A stretch of DNA of 64,000 bases from Klenkia sesuvii (GTDB lineage: Bacteria; Actinomycetota; Actinomycetes; Mycobacteriales; Geodermatophilaceae). The notes below the pieces were generated by a model. The model saw nothing but the letters and a program-made list of their open reading frames with translations. It made no database searches and was not told the DNA's origin. Position numbers and translations under genes: made by a program. The stretch is from positions 1 to 64,000 of the forward strand of contig NZ_JBAPLU010000003.1 in the NCBI RefSeq assembly GCF_037083825.1, in the 5' to 3' direction. Shown piece after piece: positions 26,092-33,799 of this stretch. The first letter of the stretch is position 1, and the number at the start of each line of letters is the position of its first letter.

Positions 26092-26286
26092 TCAGAGACC
26101 GAGCAGCTTCTTCATCCGGGGCGCGTCGGCGGGCGACAGCACCTCGGAGCCCTTCACCCGGCGCTTGCGCGAGGAGGACTTCACCTCGAACTTGTGCTGG
26201 TTGTTCGTGTGCTCGCGGACGAGCTTCCCGGTGCCGGTCACGCGGATGCGCTTGGCCGTGCCCTTGTGGGTCTTGTTCTTCGGCAT
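26092..26286 (-). CDS. rpmI: 50S ribosomal protein L35
   Basis: A 64-residue basic ribosomal protein beginning MPKNKTHKGTAKRIRVTGTGK, the typical actinobacterial L35. It lies between infC and rplT in the conserved order, 38 bases before rplT. Confidence 0.98.
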   Translation of the reverse strand: MPKNKTHKGTAKRIRVTGTGKLVREHTNNQHKFEVKSSSRKRRVKGSEVLSPADAPRMKKLLGL

Positions 26287-26332
26287 GTCCTCGGTCCTGT
26301 TCGGTGTCTGGGTGGTGCGGGCCGGGGGCCGG

Positions 26333-26935
26333 TCAGGCCTCGGTGGGCGCCGGCTCCGCGGGGGCCTGCGCGGCCTCGGCGTCCTCGGCGGCCTTGGCGG
26401 CGCGCTTCTGGGCCTGCAGCGCCGCCTGGTTCTTGTGCGGCGCGATGACCATGACCATGTTGCGGCCGTCCTGCTTGGGGTTGGACTCGACGACCCCGAG
26501 CTCCGAGACGTCGCCGGCCAGGCGCTGCAGCAGCCGGTAGCCCATCTCGGGGCGGGACTGCTCGCGACCGCGGAACATCACGGTGATCTTGACCTTGTCG
26601 CCACCCTTGAGGAAGCGGACGACGTGGCCCTTCTTGGTCTCGTAGTCGTGCGGGTCGATCTTCAGCCGCAGGCGCATCTCCTTGATGACGGTCTGCGTCT
26701 GGTTGCGACGGGCCTCGCGCTCCTTCTGCGCGGCCTCGTACTTGAACTTCCCGTAGTCCATGAGCTTCACGACGGGCGGCCGGGCCATGGGGGCGACCTC
26801 GACGAGGTCCAGCTCGGAGTCCTGGGCCAGGCGCAGCGCCTCGCCGATGGACACGATGCCGACCTGCTCGCCCTCGGGGCCGACGAGGCGGACCTCGGGG
26901 ACCCGGATGCGGTCGTTGATGCGGGGCTCGGTGAT
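26333..26935 (-). CDS. infC: Translation initiation factor IF-3, non-canonical AUC start
   Basis: IF3 binds the 30S subunit and checks start-codon pairing. The conserved N-terminus (TEPRINDRIRVPEVRLVGPEG) is encoded upstream of the first GTG (26854), so that GTG truncates the protein. Going upstream, no ATG, GTG or TTG occurs in frame before a perfect AGGAG (26945-26941), which stands 5 bases before an ATC at 26935. That ATC is the likely start, giving 200 residues. infC genes use rare start codons in other bacteria (AUU in E. coli) for autorepression by IF3. The C-terminus is an Ala/Pro/Glu tail. Confidence 0.93.
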   Translation of the reverse strand: MTEPRINDRIRVPEVRLVGPEGEQVGIVSIGEALRLAQDSELDLVEVAPMARPPVVKLMDYGKFKYEAAQKEREARRNQTQTVIKEMRLRLKIDPHDYETKKGHVVRFLKGGDKVKITVMFRGREQSRPEMGYRLLQRLAGDVSELGVVESNPKQDGRNMVMVIAPHKNQAALQAQKRAAKAAEDAEAAQAPAEPAPTEA

Positions 26936-27171
26936 GGCCTCTCCTCTTCGTTCTACGAATGAGGAGTCAGCGTCCCGACCCGAAGAAGGGCCCTCGACCC
27001 GCGCGGGGCGGGGAGGGCCTGGAGCCGGCAGGACCGGCCCCGTACTTCAGGTGACCTGGGCGCCTGTACCGGCGTCAGGTGGGAGCGGGCTCCTCTTGGT
27101 CGACGACCCGGGGCGGGGTCGTCGGGTGGTGCGCCTCATGTAGCGGGGTGAGACGCCGTCCAGGGTACCCC
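26936..27171 (-). other. infC upstream/leader region
   Basis: About 235 bases without a gene between infC and the PH-domain gene. It contains two hairpins: GGAGC-GG-GCTCC (27082-27093) and a perfect 9-bp stem CGACGACCC/GGGTCGTCG with a 6-base loop (27101-27124). They would lie in the 5' leader of the infC transcript and could act in attenuation or ribosomal-protein control, or terminate the upstream PH-domain gene. I do not see a convincing promoter. Confidence 0.5.
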
Positions 27172-27621
27172 TCAGGCCCGGCTCGCGGCCAGCAGGGTGC
27201 GCATCCCCTCCACCGCGCGCACGGCGCGCTCCCCGTCGGCGGCCTGCACGGCCAGCACCGACAGCTCGTCGTCGTCGACCAGCAGCAACGTCGCCCACGG
27301 GGAGTCCTCGTCGAACCGCACCGCCCGGACGTGCTCCCAGGGCAGGGTGTGCGTGCCCACGATGTTGCGCACCCGCACGCCGCTGGCGTCGGCGTCGACC
27401 CGGGCCCGGGACAGGTACAGCGTCGCCCCCGCCATCGCCAGGCCCAGGCCGGTCGTGGCCACCTGGTCGGAGGTGCGGAAGGCGATGACCCCGGTGGTGT
27501 GCGTCTTCAGCAGGATCGAGACCACGAGCATGACCCCGAAGATGACCGCGGCCATGACCGCGCACATGATGCGCTGGCGGCGGGGGGTGGCGGACACCGT
27601 CGTGAGGGCGGGCGTGGTCAC
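27172..27621 (-). CDS. PH-domain membrane protein
   Basis: The 149-residue protein has two hydrophobic segments near the N-terminus (about 19-40 and 55-70) followed by a bacterial PH-like domain (VRVRNIVGTHTLPWEHVRAVRF, ATLLLVDDDELSVLAVQ). This arrangement matches actinobacterial bPH_6-type proteins of unknown function. The GTG start at 27621 is chosen for its position; it is divergent from the lactamase-fold gene with 33 bases between. Confidence 0.75.
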   Translation of the reverse strand: MTTPALTTVSATPRRQRIMCAVMAAVIFGVMLVVSILLKTHTTGVIAFRTSDQVATTGLGLAMAGATLYLSRARVDADASGVRVRNIVGTHTLPWEHVRAVRFDEDSPWATLLLVDDDELSVLAVQAADGERAVRAVEGMRTLLAASRA

Positions 27622-27654
27622 GCCGACCAGTCTCCCACTGGCAGAGTGCGGGCG

Positions 27655-28725
27655 GTGAGCAGCAGCGACGCCCCCGCCACCCAGGTCACCGGCACCGCCC
27701 AGCACGCCGCCTGGCAGGCCCGGGAGCTGCCCCCGGTCGAGGAGGTGCGGCCCGGGCTCTGGTCGATCCCCGTGCCCATCCCGCACAACCCGCTGCGCTA
27801 CGTCTCGGCGTACGCCTTCGCCCTCGACGGCGGCGGGCTCGGCCTGGTCGACTGCGGCTGGGAGCACGAGGAGGGCTGGACGGCGCTCACCGACGGGTTG
27901 GCCGCGGTCGGCGGCGGGGTCGCCGACGTCCGGGGCGTGCTGGTCACCCACCTGCACTTCGACCACCTCGGCCTGGCCGGGCGGGTGCGCGAGGCCAGCG
28001 GCGCGTGGATCGCGATGCACCCGGCCGACGGCGACGCGGTGCGCGGCTTCTCCGGCCGCGACGCAGCCGCTGCGGTCGAGGCCCAGGTCGAGTTCCTGGT
28101 CGGGCTGGGCGCCGACCGGGCCACCGCGGCGTCGGACGTGGGCGAGCCCGACCGCTGGGAGCGGTTCCACCGCATGGCCGTCCCCGACCACGACCTGCAG
28201 GACGGCGACGTCGCCGACTTCCCGGGGTGGTCGCTGCGCGCCGTGCACACCCCCGGCCACACCCCGGGCCACCTGTGCTTCGCCGAGGAGCGCACCGGGG
28301 TCCTCCTGTCCGGCGACCACGTCCTCCCCCGCATCAGCCCCAACATCTCCACGAACCCGGGCGGCCCGACCGACCCGCTGCGGGACTACCTGGGGTCGCT
28401 GGCCGCGGTGGGCGCCCGGCCGGAGCCGGCCGAGGTGCTACCGGCCCACGAGTGGCGGTTCACCGGGCTGACCGCCCGCACCGCCGAGCTGCGCGCCCAC
28501 CACGAGGCACGGCTGGCCGAGCTGCTGGCCGCCGTCCGGGCGCACCCGGGGAGCACGCCGTGGGACCTGGCCGCCCACCTGACCTGGTCGCGCCCGTGGG
28601 CGCAGTACGAGCGCGGCATGCGGGTCTTCGCCGTGACCGAGACCGATGCCCACCTGCGCCTGCTCGCCAGCCGCGGGTCGGTGGTGGGCACGGCGGGCCC
28701 GGTGCCCCGCTACACCGCGGCGTGA
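27655..28725 (+). CDS. Metallo-beta-lactamase-fold hydrolase
   Basis: The 356-residue protein carries the MBL metal motif HLHFDHLG at about 99-106, a second ligand region HTPGHTPGH, then SGDHVL and a C-terminal histidine in PAHEWRF. A C-terminal helical extension of about 90 residues (YERGMRVFAVTETDAHLRLL) resembles the winged tail of LACTB2-like MBL proteins. Likely a hydrolase of thioesters, phosphoesters or RNA; substrate unknown. A second in-frame GTG lies 9 bases upstream. It overlaps the next gene by 4 bases. Confidence 0.88.
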   Translation: MSSSDAPATQVTGTAQHAAWQARELPPVEEVRPGLWSIPVPIPHNPLRYVSAYAFALDGGGLGLVDCGWEHEEGWTALTDGLAAVGGGVADVRGVLVTHLHFDHLGLAGRVREASGAWIAMHPADGDAVRGFSGRDAAAAVEAQVEFLVGLGADRATAASDVGEPDRWERFHRMAVPDHDLQDGDVADFPGWSLRAVHTPGHTPGHLCFAEERTGVLLSGDHVLPRISPNISTNPGGPTDPLRDYLGSLAAVGARPEPAEVLPAHEWRFTGLTARTAELRAHHEARLAELLAAVRAHPGSTPWDLAAHLTWSRPWAQYERGMRVFAVTETDAHLRLLASRGSVVGTAGPVPRYTAA

Positions 28726-29309
28726 GGCTCGCCGAGCTCGCCGACCGGGTGCGGGCGGCTCCCCCGCGGCTGGGCGGCACCCGGCTCGTGCTGGTGGACG
28801 GCCCCGCCGGGTCGGGCAAGACCACCCTCGCCGGCCGCCTGGCGGCCGCGCTGGACAGCGGTGCGGGCCCGGCCCCGGTGGTCCACCTGGACGACCTCTA
28901 CGCCGGCTGGACCCTCGACGGGGTGGTCGAGCGGCTGACGGCCTGGGTGCTCGACCCCCTCGCGGCCGGCCGCGACGCGCACTTCGCCGGCTACGACTGG
29001 GCGGCCGGGGACTTCCGGGTACCGACCACCGTGCCGGCCGCCGACGTGCTGGTCGTGGAGGGCTGCGGCGCGGGCGCCCGGTCGCTGGCCGACGTCGCGG
29101 GGCTGCTGGTGTGGGTGGAGGCGCCACCGGCGACGTGCGCCCGGCGGTGGGCGGCGCGCGGCGGGGCGGCGATGACCGCCCACCAGCCGGCGTGGGCCGC
29201 CGAGGAGGCCGTCGTCTTCGCCCGGGAGGGCACCCGGGCGCGCGCTGACCTGCGCGTCGACGGGGCGCCGCTGCACGACCCCGGGCCGGACCTCGTCGCG
29301 CTCGCCTGA
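28722..29309 (+). CDS. P-loop kinase-like protein (uridine-kinase-like)
   Basis: The 195-residue protein has a clear Walker A (VDGPAGSGKTT) at about 25-35, followed by HLDDLYAGW, which matches the nucleoside-binding D-D region of uridine kinase/phosphoribulokinase-like proteins. VLVVEGCGAG is in the usual position for Walker B. It is translationally coupled to the lactamase-fold gene. Substrate not assigned. Confidence 0.8.
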   Translation: MRLAELADRVRAAPPRLGGTRLVLVDGPAGSGKTTLAGRLAAALDSGAGPAPVVHLDDLYAGWTLDGVVERLTAWVLDPLAAGRDAHFAGYDWAAGDFRVPTTVPAADVLVVEGCGAGARSLADVAGLLVWVEAPPATCARRWAARGGAAMTAHQPAWAAEEAVVFAREGTRARADLRVDGAPLHDPGPDLVALA

Positions 29310-29334
29310 GGGCGGTCGCGCGGGCGCGGACCGG

Positions 29335-29919
29335 TCAGGCGGCGAGGATGCTGTCGACCAGCTCGGCGCGGCGGGCGGCGGGCACGGGCCGGCCCCGGCC
29401 GGTGATCCGGTCCCACACGACGCCGCCCAGGACGGCGGTGACCCACTGCTGCCGGGCCGGTCCCATGGGCTCACCGCGCCGGCGGGCCCGGGCGGCGACC
29501 GCGCACATGACCTCCTGCACCGCGTCGGTGACCGCGACCTCGACGCCGGCGCGCAGCCGCCGGTCCCCGCCGGCGGCCTCGGCGACCGCGGCCACGGCGA
29601 GCTCGTCGCGACCCAGGGGGCGACCCCAGTGCTCGACGACCCGGAGCAGGTCGGCGGCGGTGCTGCCGGCGTCGCCGCGGTCGACCACCACCGGGACGCC
29701 GGCGACCGCGGCCCCCACCAGCGCCGGCAGGGAGCCCCACGTGCGCTCGACCTCGACCGGGTCGACGCCGGCCCGGTCGGCGACGAGGGCGAGGGACAGG
29801 CCGTGCCAGCCGCGTTCGGCCAGCAGCTGCACCACCGTGGCCAGGACGGGGGTGCCGACGGGGGCGACCGCGGGGGCGCCCAGGTGCATCGGGGTGGGGG
29901 TGGCGATCGGAAGCGACAT
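29335..29919 (-). CDS. TetR-family transcriptional regulator
   Basis: The 194-residue protein has a TetR-type N-terminal domain (PVLATVVQLLAERGWHGLSLALVADRAGVDPVEVERTWG), with a tryptophan where most family members have a YxxF end to the recognition helix. The C-terminal part is helical. ATG at 29919. A palindrome at 29943-29962 lies 24 bases upstream, between it and the deacetylase gene, and is the likely operator. Confidence 0.82.
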   Translation of the reverse strand: MSLPIATPTPMHLGAPAVAPVGTPVLATVVQLLAERGWHGLSLALVADRAGVDPVEVERTWGSLPALVGAAVAGVPVVVDRGDAGSTAADLLRVVEHWGRPLGRDELAVAAVAEAAGGDRRLRAGVEVAVTDAVQEVMCAVAARARRRGEPMGPARQQWVTAVLGGVVWDRITGRGRPVPAARRAELVDSILAA

Positions 29920-29942
29920 GGCCGGTCCTGGGGTCCACGGGG

Positions 29943-29962
29943 GATGAGGTGCACCTCTCATC
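29943..29962. promoter_or_regulatory. Operator-like palindrome upstream of the TetR gene
   Basis: The site reads GATGAGGTGCACCTCTCATC: a perfect 10-bp core AGGTGCACCT (29947-29956) within 6-bp flanks GATGAG/CTCATC. The flanks are offset by one base from the core symmetry, so two overlapping symmetries exist. Position suggests autoregulation of the adjacent TetR gene. Confidence 0.5.
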
Positions 29963-30075
29963 GGCAGCCGGCCACGTCGACCGCACCGCCACCCGCACCC
30001 CACCCGAACGCCGCCGCCCCACCGGGCACGTGCACCCCTCGTGTCCCGGGGGCCCCGAGTGGGCACGGGACGGCC

Positions 30076-30957
30076 GTGGACACCCCCGCCCGGCACGGCC
30101 GCTACCCCTACTCCGCGCTGCCCGACCGCCCGACCTGGGACTGGCCCGGCGGTGCCCGGCTGGCCGTGTACGTCGGCCTGAACCTCGAGGTGTTCGACTT
30201 CGGCGCCGGCCGCGGCGCGCAGCTGGCCCCCGACAGCGGTGTCCCCGACGTCCTGAACCACGCCTGGCGGGAGTGGGGCAACCGGGTCGGCGCCTGGCGG
30301 TTGCTGGAGGCCTTCGACGACCTCGGGCTGCCGACCTCGGTGCTGGCCAACAGCCGGGTGCTCGAGGACTGCCCCGGCCTGGTGGAGGCCTTCCTGGCTC
30401 GCGGCGACGAGCTGGTGGGCCATGGCCGCACCAACGCCGAGCGGCAGGCCGACCTGGCCGAGGACGACGAGCGCGCGCTCATCGCCGAGGCCACGCAAGT
30501 GCTCACCGAGCGGGGCGGACGGCGGCCGGCCGGGTGGCTGGGTCCGTGGATCTCCGAGAGCCGCGTGACGCCGGACCTGCTCGCCGAGGCCGGGTACACC
30601 TACCTGCTGGACTGGGCGCACGACGACCAGCCGACCTGGCTGGCCACCCGCGGCGGCGGCCGCATCCTCTCGGTGCCCTACCCCCAGGAGCTGAACGACA
30701 TCCCGGCGGTGGTCGCCCGGCAGGCCACCGGCCAGGAGTTCGCCGACATGGTGGTGGCCACCTTCGACGAGATGCTCGAGCAGTCGCGCACGGCGCCGCT
30801 GGTCATGGGCATCGCGCTGCACCCCTACGTCGGCGGCGTGGCGCACCGGCTGCGGCCGCTGCGCGCAGCGCTGGCCCACGTGGCCGCGCCCCGCGACGAG
30901 GTGTGGCTGACCACCGCCGGAGCCGTCGCCGAGCACGCCGCGCGCGAGCTGGGGTGA
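30076..30957 (+). CDS. Polysaccharide deacetylase-family protein (allantoinase/PuuE-like)
   Basis: The 293-residue protein has an NodB-like fold. LAVYVGLNLEVFDFG near the N-terminus, LGLPTSVLANSRVLEDCPGL, DELVGHGRTNAE and the C-terminal MGIALHPYVGGVAHRLRPL match the PuuE-type allantoinase and urate-pathway branch rather than peptidoglycan deacetylases. Metal ligands would include the histidine of VGHGRTN and an Asp/Glu in the NLEVFD segment. No signal peptide, so it acts in the cytoplasm. No other purine-degradation gene is nearby. GTG start at 30076. Confidence 0.82.
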   Translation: MDTPARHGRYPYSALPDRPTWDWPGGARLAVYVGLNLEVFDFGAGRGAQLAPDSGVPDVLNHAWREWGNRVGAWRLLEAFDDLGLPTSVLANSRVLEDCPGLVEAFLARGDELVGHGRTNAERQADLAEDDERALIAEATQVLTERGGRRPAGWLGPWISESRVTPDLLAEAGYTYLLDWAHDDQPTWLATRGGGRILSVPYPQELNDIPAVVARQATGQEFADMVVATFDEMLEQSRTAPLVMGIALHPYVGGVAHRLRPLRAALAHVAAPRDEVWLTTAGAVAEHAARELG

Positions 30958-30985
30958 CACACGGCCGACACACGGACGCGACACG

Positions 30986-32113
30986 ATGGACGGCGTGACC
31001 GAGTCGCAGGACGCGTCCGCAGGCCCGTTGCCGCTGGCCGGCTACACCGTCGCGGTGACCGCCGCCCGGCGGTCGGAGGAGCTGGGTGCCCTGCTGGACC
31101 GGCGCGGTGCGCGGGTGGTGAGCGCACCGGCCATCCGCATCGTGCCGCTGGCCGACGACGCCGAGCTGGTGGCCGCCACCCGCGAGGTGCTGCGCGCGCC
31201 CGTCGACCTCGTGGTGGCCACCACCGGCGTGGGCTTCCGCGGGTGGCTGGAGGCCGCCGAGGCCTGGGACCTGCCCGTGGTCGAGCACCTCGCGACGGCC
31301 CGGGTGCTGGCCCGGGGACCCAAGGCCCGTGGGGCCATCCGCGGTGGCGGGCTGGTCGATGCGTGGTCACCGGCGTCGGAGAGCTCGGCGGAGGTGCTCG
31401 AGCACCTGCTGTCCGGCGCCGAGGGTCCGCTGGCCGGGCGGCGCATCGCCGTCCAGCTGCACGGCGACCCGCTGCCGGACCTGGTGACCGGGCTCGAGCA
31501 GGCCGGCGCCGACGTCCTGCGGGTGCCGGTCTACCGGTGGGTGCTGCCCGAGGACACCGCTCCCCTGCGCCGGCTGGTGCACGCCGTCGCCGCCCGGGCC
31601 GTCGACGCCGTCACGTTCACCTCCGCCCCGGCGGCGTCCTCGCTGCTGCACGTCGCGGAGGAGGAGGGCGTGCTCTCGGGGGTGCTCGGCGCCTTCGCCG
31701 ACGGCGTGCTCGCCGTCGCCGTGGGTGTGGTGACCGCCGGACCGCTGGTCGCCGCCGGGGTGCAGACCGTGCAGCCCGAGCGGGCCCGGCTCGGGGCGCT
31801 GGCCCGCGAGGTGGTGGCCCGGTTGCCCGAGCGCGACCCGGTGCTGGCCGCCGGCGGTCACGTCCTGCAGGTGCGCGGGCACGCCGCCGTCGTCGACGGG
31901 CGGGTGGTGGAGCTCGCGCCGGCTCCGATGGCGGTGCTGCGCACGCTGGCCCGCCGTCCGGGCGCGGTGGTCTCGCGCCCGGACCTGCTGGCCGCGCTGT
32001 CGGGCGGCACCGACGCGCACGCCGTGGAGATGGCCGTGACCCGCCTGCGCGCCGCGCTCGGCGCACCGGTCGTGGAGACCGTCGTCAAGCGCGGCTACCG
32101 CCTGGCGGTCTGA
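30986..32113 (+). CDS. Uroporphyrinogen-III synthase-like protein fused to an OmpR-type DNA-binding domain
   Basis: The 375-residue protein has an N-terminal HemD-like domain (about 15-265; LAGYTVAVTAARRSEELGALLDRRGA, VTFTSAPAASSLL) and a C-terminal winged helix of the OmpR/PhoB type (about 280-375; VVELAPAPMAVLRTLARRPGAVVSRPDLL, then AVEMAVTRLRAALG and VVETVVKRGYRLAV). Actinobacterial homologues of this architecture lie beside nitrate and nitrite genes and are thought to act as regulators. It converges on narK here, supporting a role in nitrate assimilation. It probably does not make sirohaem for bulk metabolism, but that is unproven. Confidence 0.9.
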   Translation: MDGVTESQDASAGPLPLAGYTVAVTAARRSEELGALLDRRGARVVSAPAIRIVPLADDAELVAATREVLRAPVDLVVATTGVGFRGWLEAAEAWDLPVVEHLATARVLARGPKARGAIRGGGLVDAWSPASESSAEVLEHLLSGAEGPLAGRRIAVQLHGDPLPDLVTGLEQAGADVLRVPVYRWVLPEDTAPLRRLVHAVAARAVDAVTFTSAPAASSLLHVAEEEGVLSGVLGAFADGVLAVAVGVVTAGPLVAAGVQTVQPERARLGALAREVVARLPERDPVLAAGGHVLQVRGHAAVVDGRVVELAPAPMAVLRTLARRPGAVVSRPDLLAALSGGTDAHAVEMAVTRLRAALGAPVVETVVKRGYRLAV

Positions 32114-32150
32114 CCAGGAGCGCGTCCCGCACCTGGTGCGCGCCTGGGCG

Positions 32151-32276
32151 GGTCACCTCGCACCCGAACGCGCGTGCGTGCGCACCCTCGCCGGGGTGCG
32201 CACGCACGCGGGTGACCGCGCCGCCGGACCCGTGGGGGCGCGCACCCGGCGAAGGGGTGCGCTCCCACACGGGTCC
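32151..32276. terminator. Two large tandem hairpins between convergent genes
   Basis: The first hairpin has perfect 16-bp arms at 32172-32187 and 32194-32209 with a 6-base loop, and outer 7-bp arms GGTCACC/GGTGACC (32151-32157, 32211-32217). The second has arms GGACCCGTG/CACGGGTCC (32226-32234, 32268-32276) and an inner 8-bp stem GCGCACCC/GGGTGCGC (32240-32247, 32255-32262). The region separates the HemD-type regulator gene and narK and should block read-through in both directions. Confidence 0.65.
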
Positions 32277-32281
32277 GCCGC

Positions 32282-33676
32282 TCAGACCCGCACCCTCGTG
32301 CCCGGGCGGAGGTAGACCGCCCAGGTGACGGCGGTGCAGACGACGTAGAAGGCGATGAACACCAGGTAGGCGGCATCGCCGGTGCCGGTGGTCAGGAACG
32401 ACTGCCGGAAGGCGAGGTTGACCAGCACCCCGCCGAAGGCGCCGATCGCCCCGGCGATCCCGATGAGGGCTCCCGACATGCGCAGTGCCCGGCGGTCGGC
32501 CACGGCGGGGTCCTCGCCGGCGGCGACGGCGTCCATGGCCTGCACCCGGAAGATGGCCGGGATCATCTTGTAGGTCGAGCCGTTGCCCACGCCGCTGAGC
32601 ACGAACAGCAGCACGAACCCGACGACGAACAGCGGCAGCGACCCCAGCTTGCTGGCGGCGAACACCACCGCCGCGCCGAGGGCCATGGCCACGAAGTTCG
32701 CCGCGGTGATCCGGGCACCGCCGAAGCGGTCGGCCAACCGGCCGCCGACCGGGCGGATCAGCGAACCCAGCAGCGGCCCGAGCCAGGTCAGCGACGCGGC
32801 GGCCAGCGGGGTGGCGAACGAACCGCTGAACTGGTTGGTCAGCACCTGGCCGAACGCGAAGCTGAACCCGATGAACGAGCCGAACGTGCCGATGTAGAGG
32901 AACGACATCACCCAGGTGTGCCGCTCGCGGGTCGCGTCGCGCAGGGCCCGGGGTTGGTTGCTGACGGTCGCCAGGTTGTCCATGAGCAGGGCGGCGCCGA
33001 CGGCGGCCGCGACGATGAACGGCACGTAGACCAGCAGCACGATGCGCGGGTGCTCAGCGCCGGCGGTGGCGAGCACGAGCAGGCCGACCAGCTGGATGAC
33101 CGGGACGCCGAGGTTGCCGCCGCCGGCGTTGAGGCCCAGCGCCCAGCCCTTCTCCCGCTCGGGGTAGAAGGCGTTGATGTTGGCCATGGAGCTGGCGAAG
33201 TTGCCGCCACCGACACCGGCCAGGCAGGCCACCGCGAGCAGGGTCCCGTAGGACACCCCGGGCTCGAGGACCAGCGCGGTCGCGATCGTCGGGACCAGCA
33301 GCAGGGAGGCCGACACGATGGTCCAGTTGCGGCCGCCGAAGGTGGCGACGGCGAAGGTGTAGGGCAGCCGCACGAACGACCCCAGCGCGGTGGGCAGGGC
33401 GGTGAGCAGGAACTTCTGGGCGGCGACCTCCGGCGGCTCCCCGGTGAAGGTGCCGGCCGCGACGTACGCCGGACCCAGGAACAGCACCATCACCGACCAC
33501 AGGCTCCAGATGGAGAAGCCGATGTGCTCGGAGAAGACGGAGAGCCACAGGTTGCGCCGGGCGACCGGCTTGCCCGTCGTCTCCCAGAACTGCGGGTCCT
33601 CGGGCCGCCAGTCGTCGATCCACCTCCCCCCGCGACGTGGTCGGGTGGTGGGTGCGGGGTCGGTCACGAGAGCCAT
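32282..33676 (-). CDS. narK: Nitrate/nitrite transporter NarK family
   Basis: The 464-residue, 12-helix MFS protein has NarK signatures: SVFSEHIGFSIWSLWSVMVLF at the first helix, AGVGGGNFASSMANINAFYPEREKGWALGLNAGGGNLG (nitrate signature region), and a second glycine-rich signature in the C-terminal half. It probably imports nitrate for the nasA-nirBD pathway 3 kb away. The ATG at 33676 leaves a 38-residue polar N-terminus with WIDDWRPEDPQFWETTGK, which is typical of actinobacterial NarK. A GlnR-like half-site lies upstream. Confidence 0.95.
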   Translation of the reverse strand: MALVTDPAPTTRPRRGGRWIDDWRPEDPQFWETTGKPVARRNLWLSVFSEHIGFSIWSLWSVMVLFLGPAYVAAGTFTGEPPEVAAQKFLLTALPTALGSFVRLPYTFAVATFGGRNWTIVSASLLLVPTIATALVLEPGVSYGTLLAVACLAGVGGGNFASSMANINAFYPEREKGWALGLNAGGGNLGVPVIQLVGLLVLATAGAEHPRIVLLVYVPFIVAAAVGAALLMDNLATVSNQPRALRDATRERHTWVMSFLYIGTFGSFIGFSFAFGQVLTNQFSGSFATPLAAASLTWLGPLLGSLIRPVGGRLADRFGGARITAANFVAMALGAAVVFAASKLGSLPLFVVGFVLLFVLSGVGNGSTYKMIPAIFRVQAMDAVAAGEDPAVADRRALRMSGALIGIAGAIGAFGGVLVNLAFRQSFLTTGTGDAAYLVFIAFYVVCTAVTWAVYLRPGTRVRV

Positions 33677-33698
33677 GCGGTGACCTTGGCCGGGCCCC

Positions 33699-33714
33699 GT
33701 GACCTGGCCGTTGC
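33699..33714 (-). promoter_or_regulatory. Candidate GlnR half-site pair upstream of narK
   Basis: On the minus strand the site reads GCAAC-GGCCAG-GTCAC, which fits the GnAAC-N6-GTnAC phasing of actinobacterial GlnR boxes. It lies 23-38 bases upstream of the narK ATG. Other parts of the four-part consensus are not present, so this is tentative. Confidence 0.35.
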
Positions 33715-33799
33715 TCGTACGGGCGAGCTGTGTTCCGTTCCCCGCACCGGGGCTGACCCGACGTGGTGAGGAATGCTGCGCCCACGGGTCGTGACCGGG

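Noticed and set aside
26092..26448. Plus-strand frames opposite rpmI and infC
   Set aside because: They are antisense to conserved ribosomal genes and resemble no protein family.
31858..32088. Small minus-strand frames opposite the HemD-type regulator
   Set aside because: They lack a ribosome site and mirror the strong codon bias of the opposite gene.
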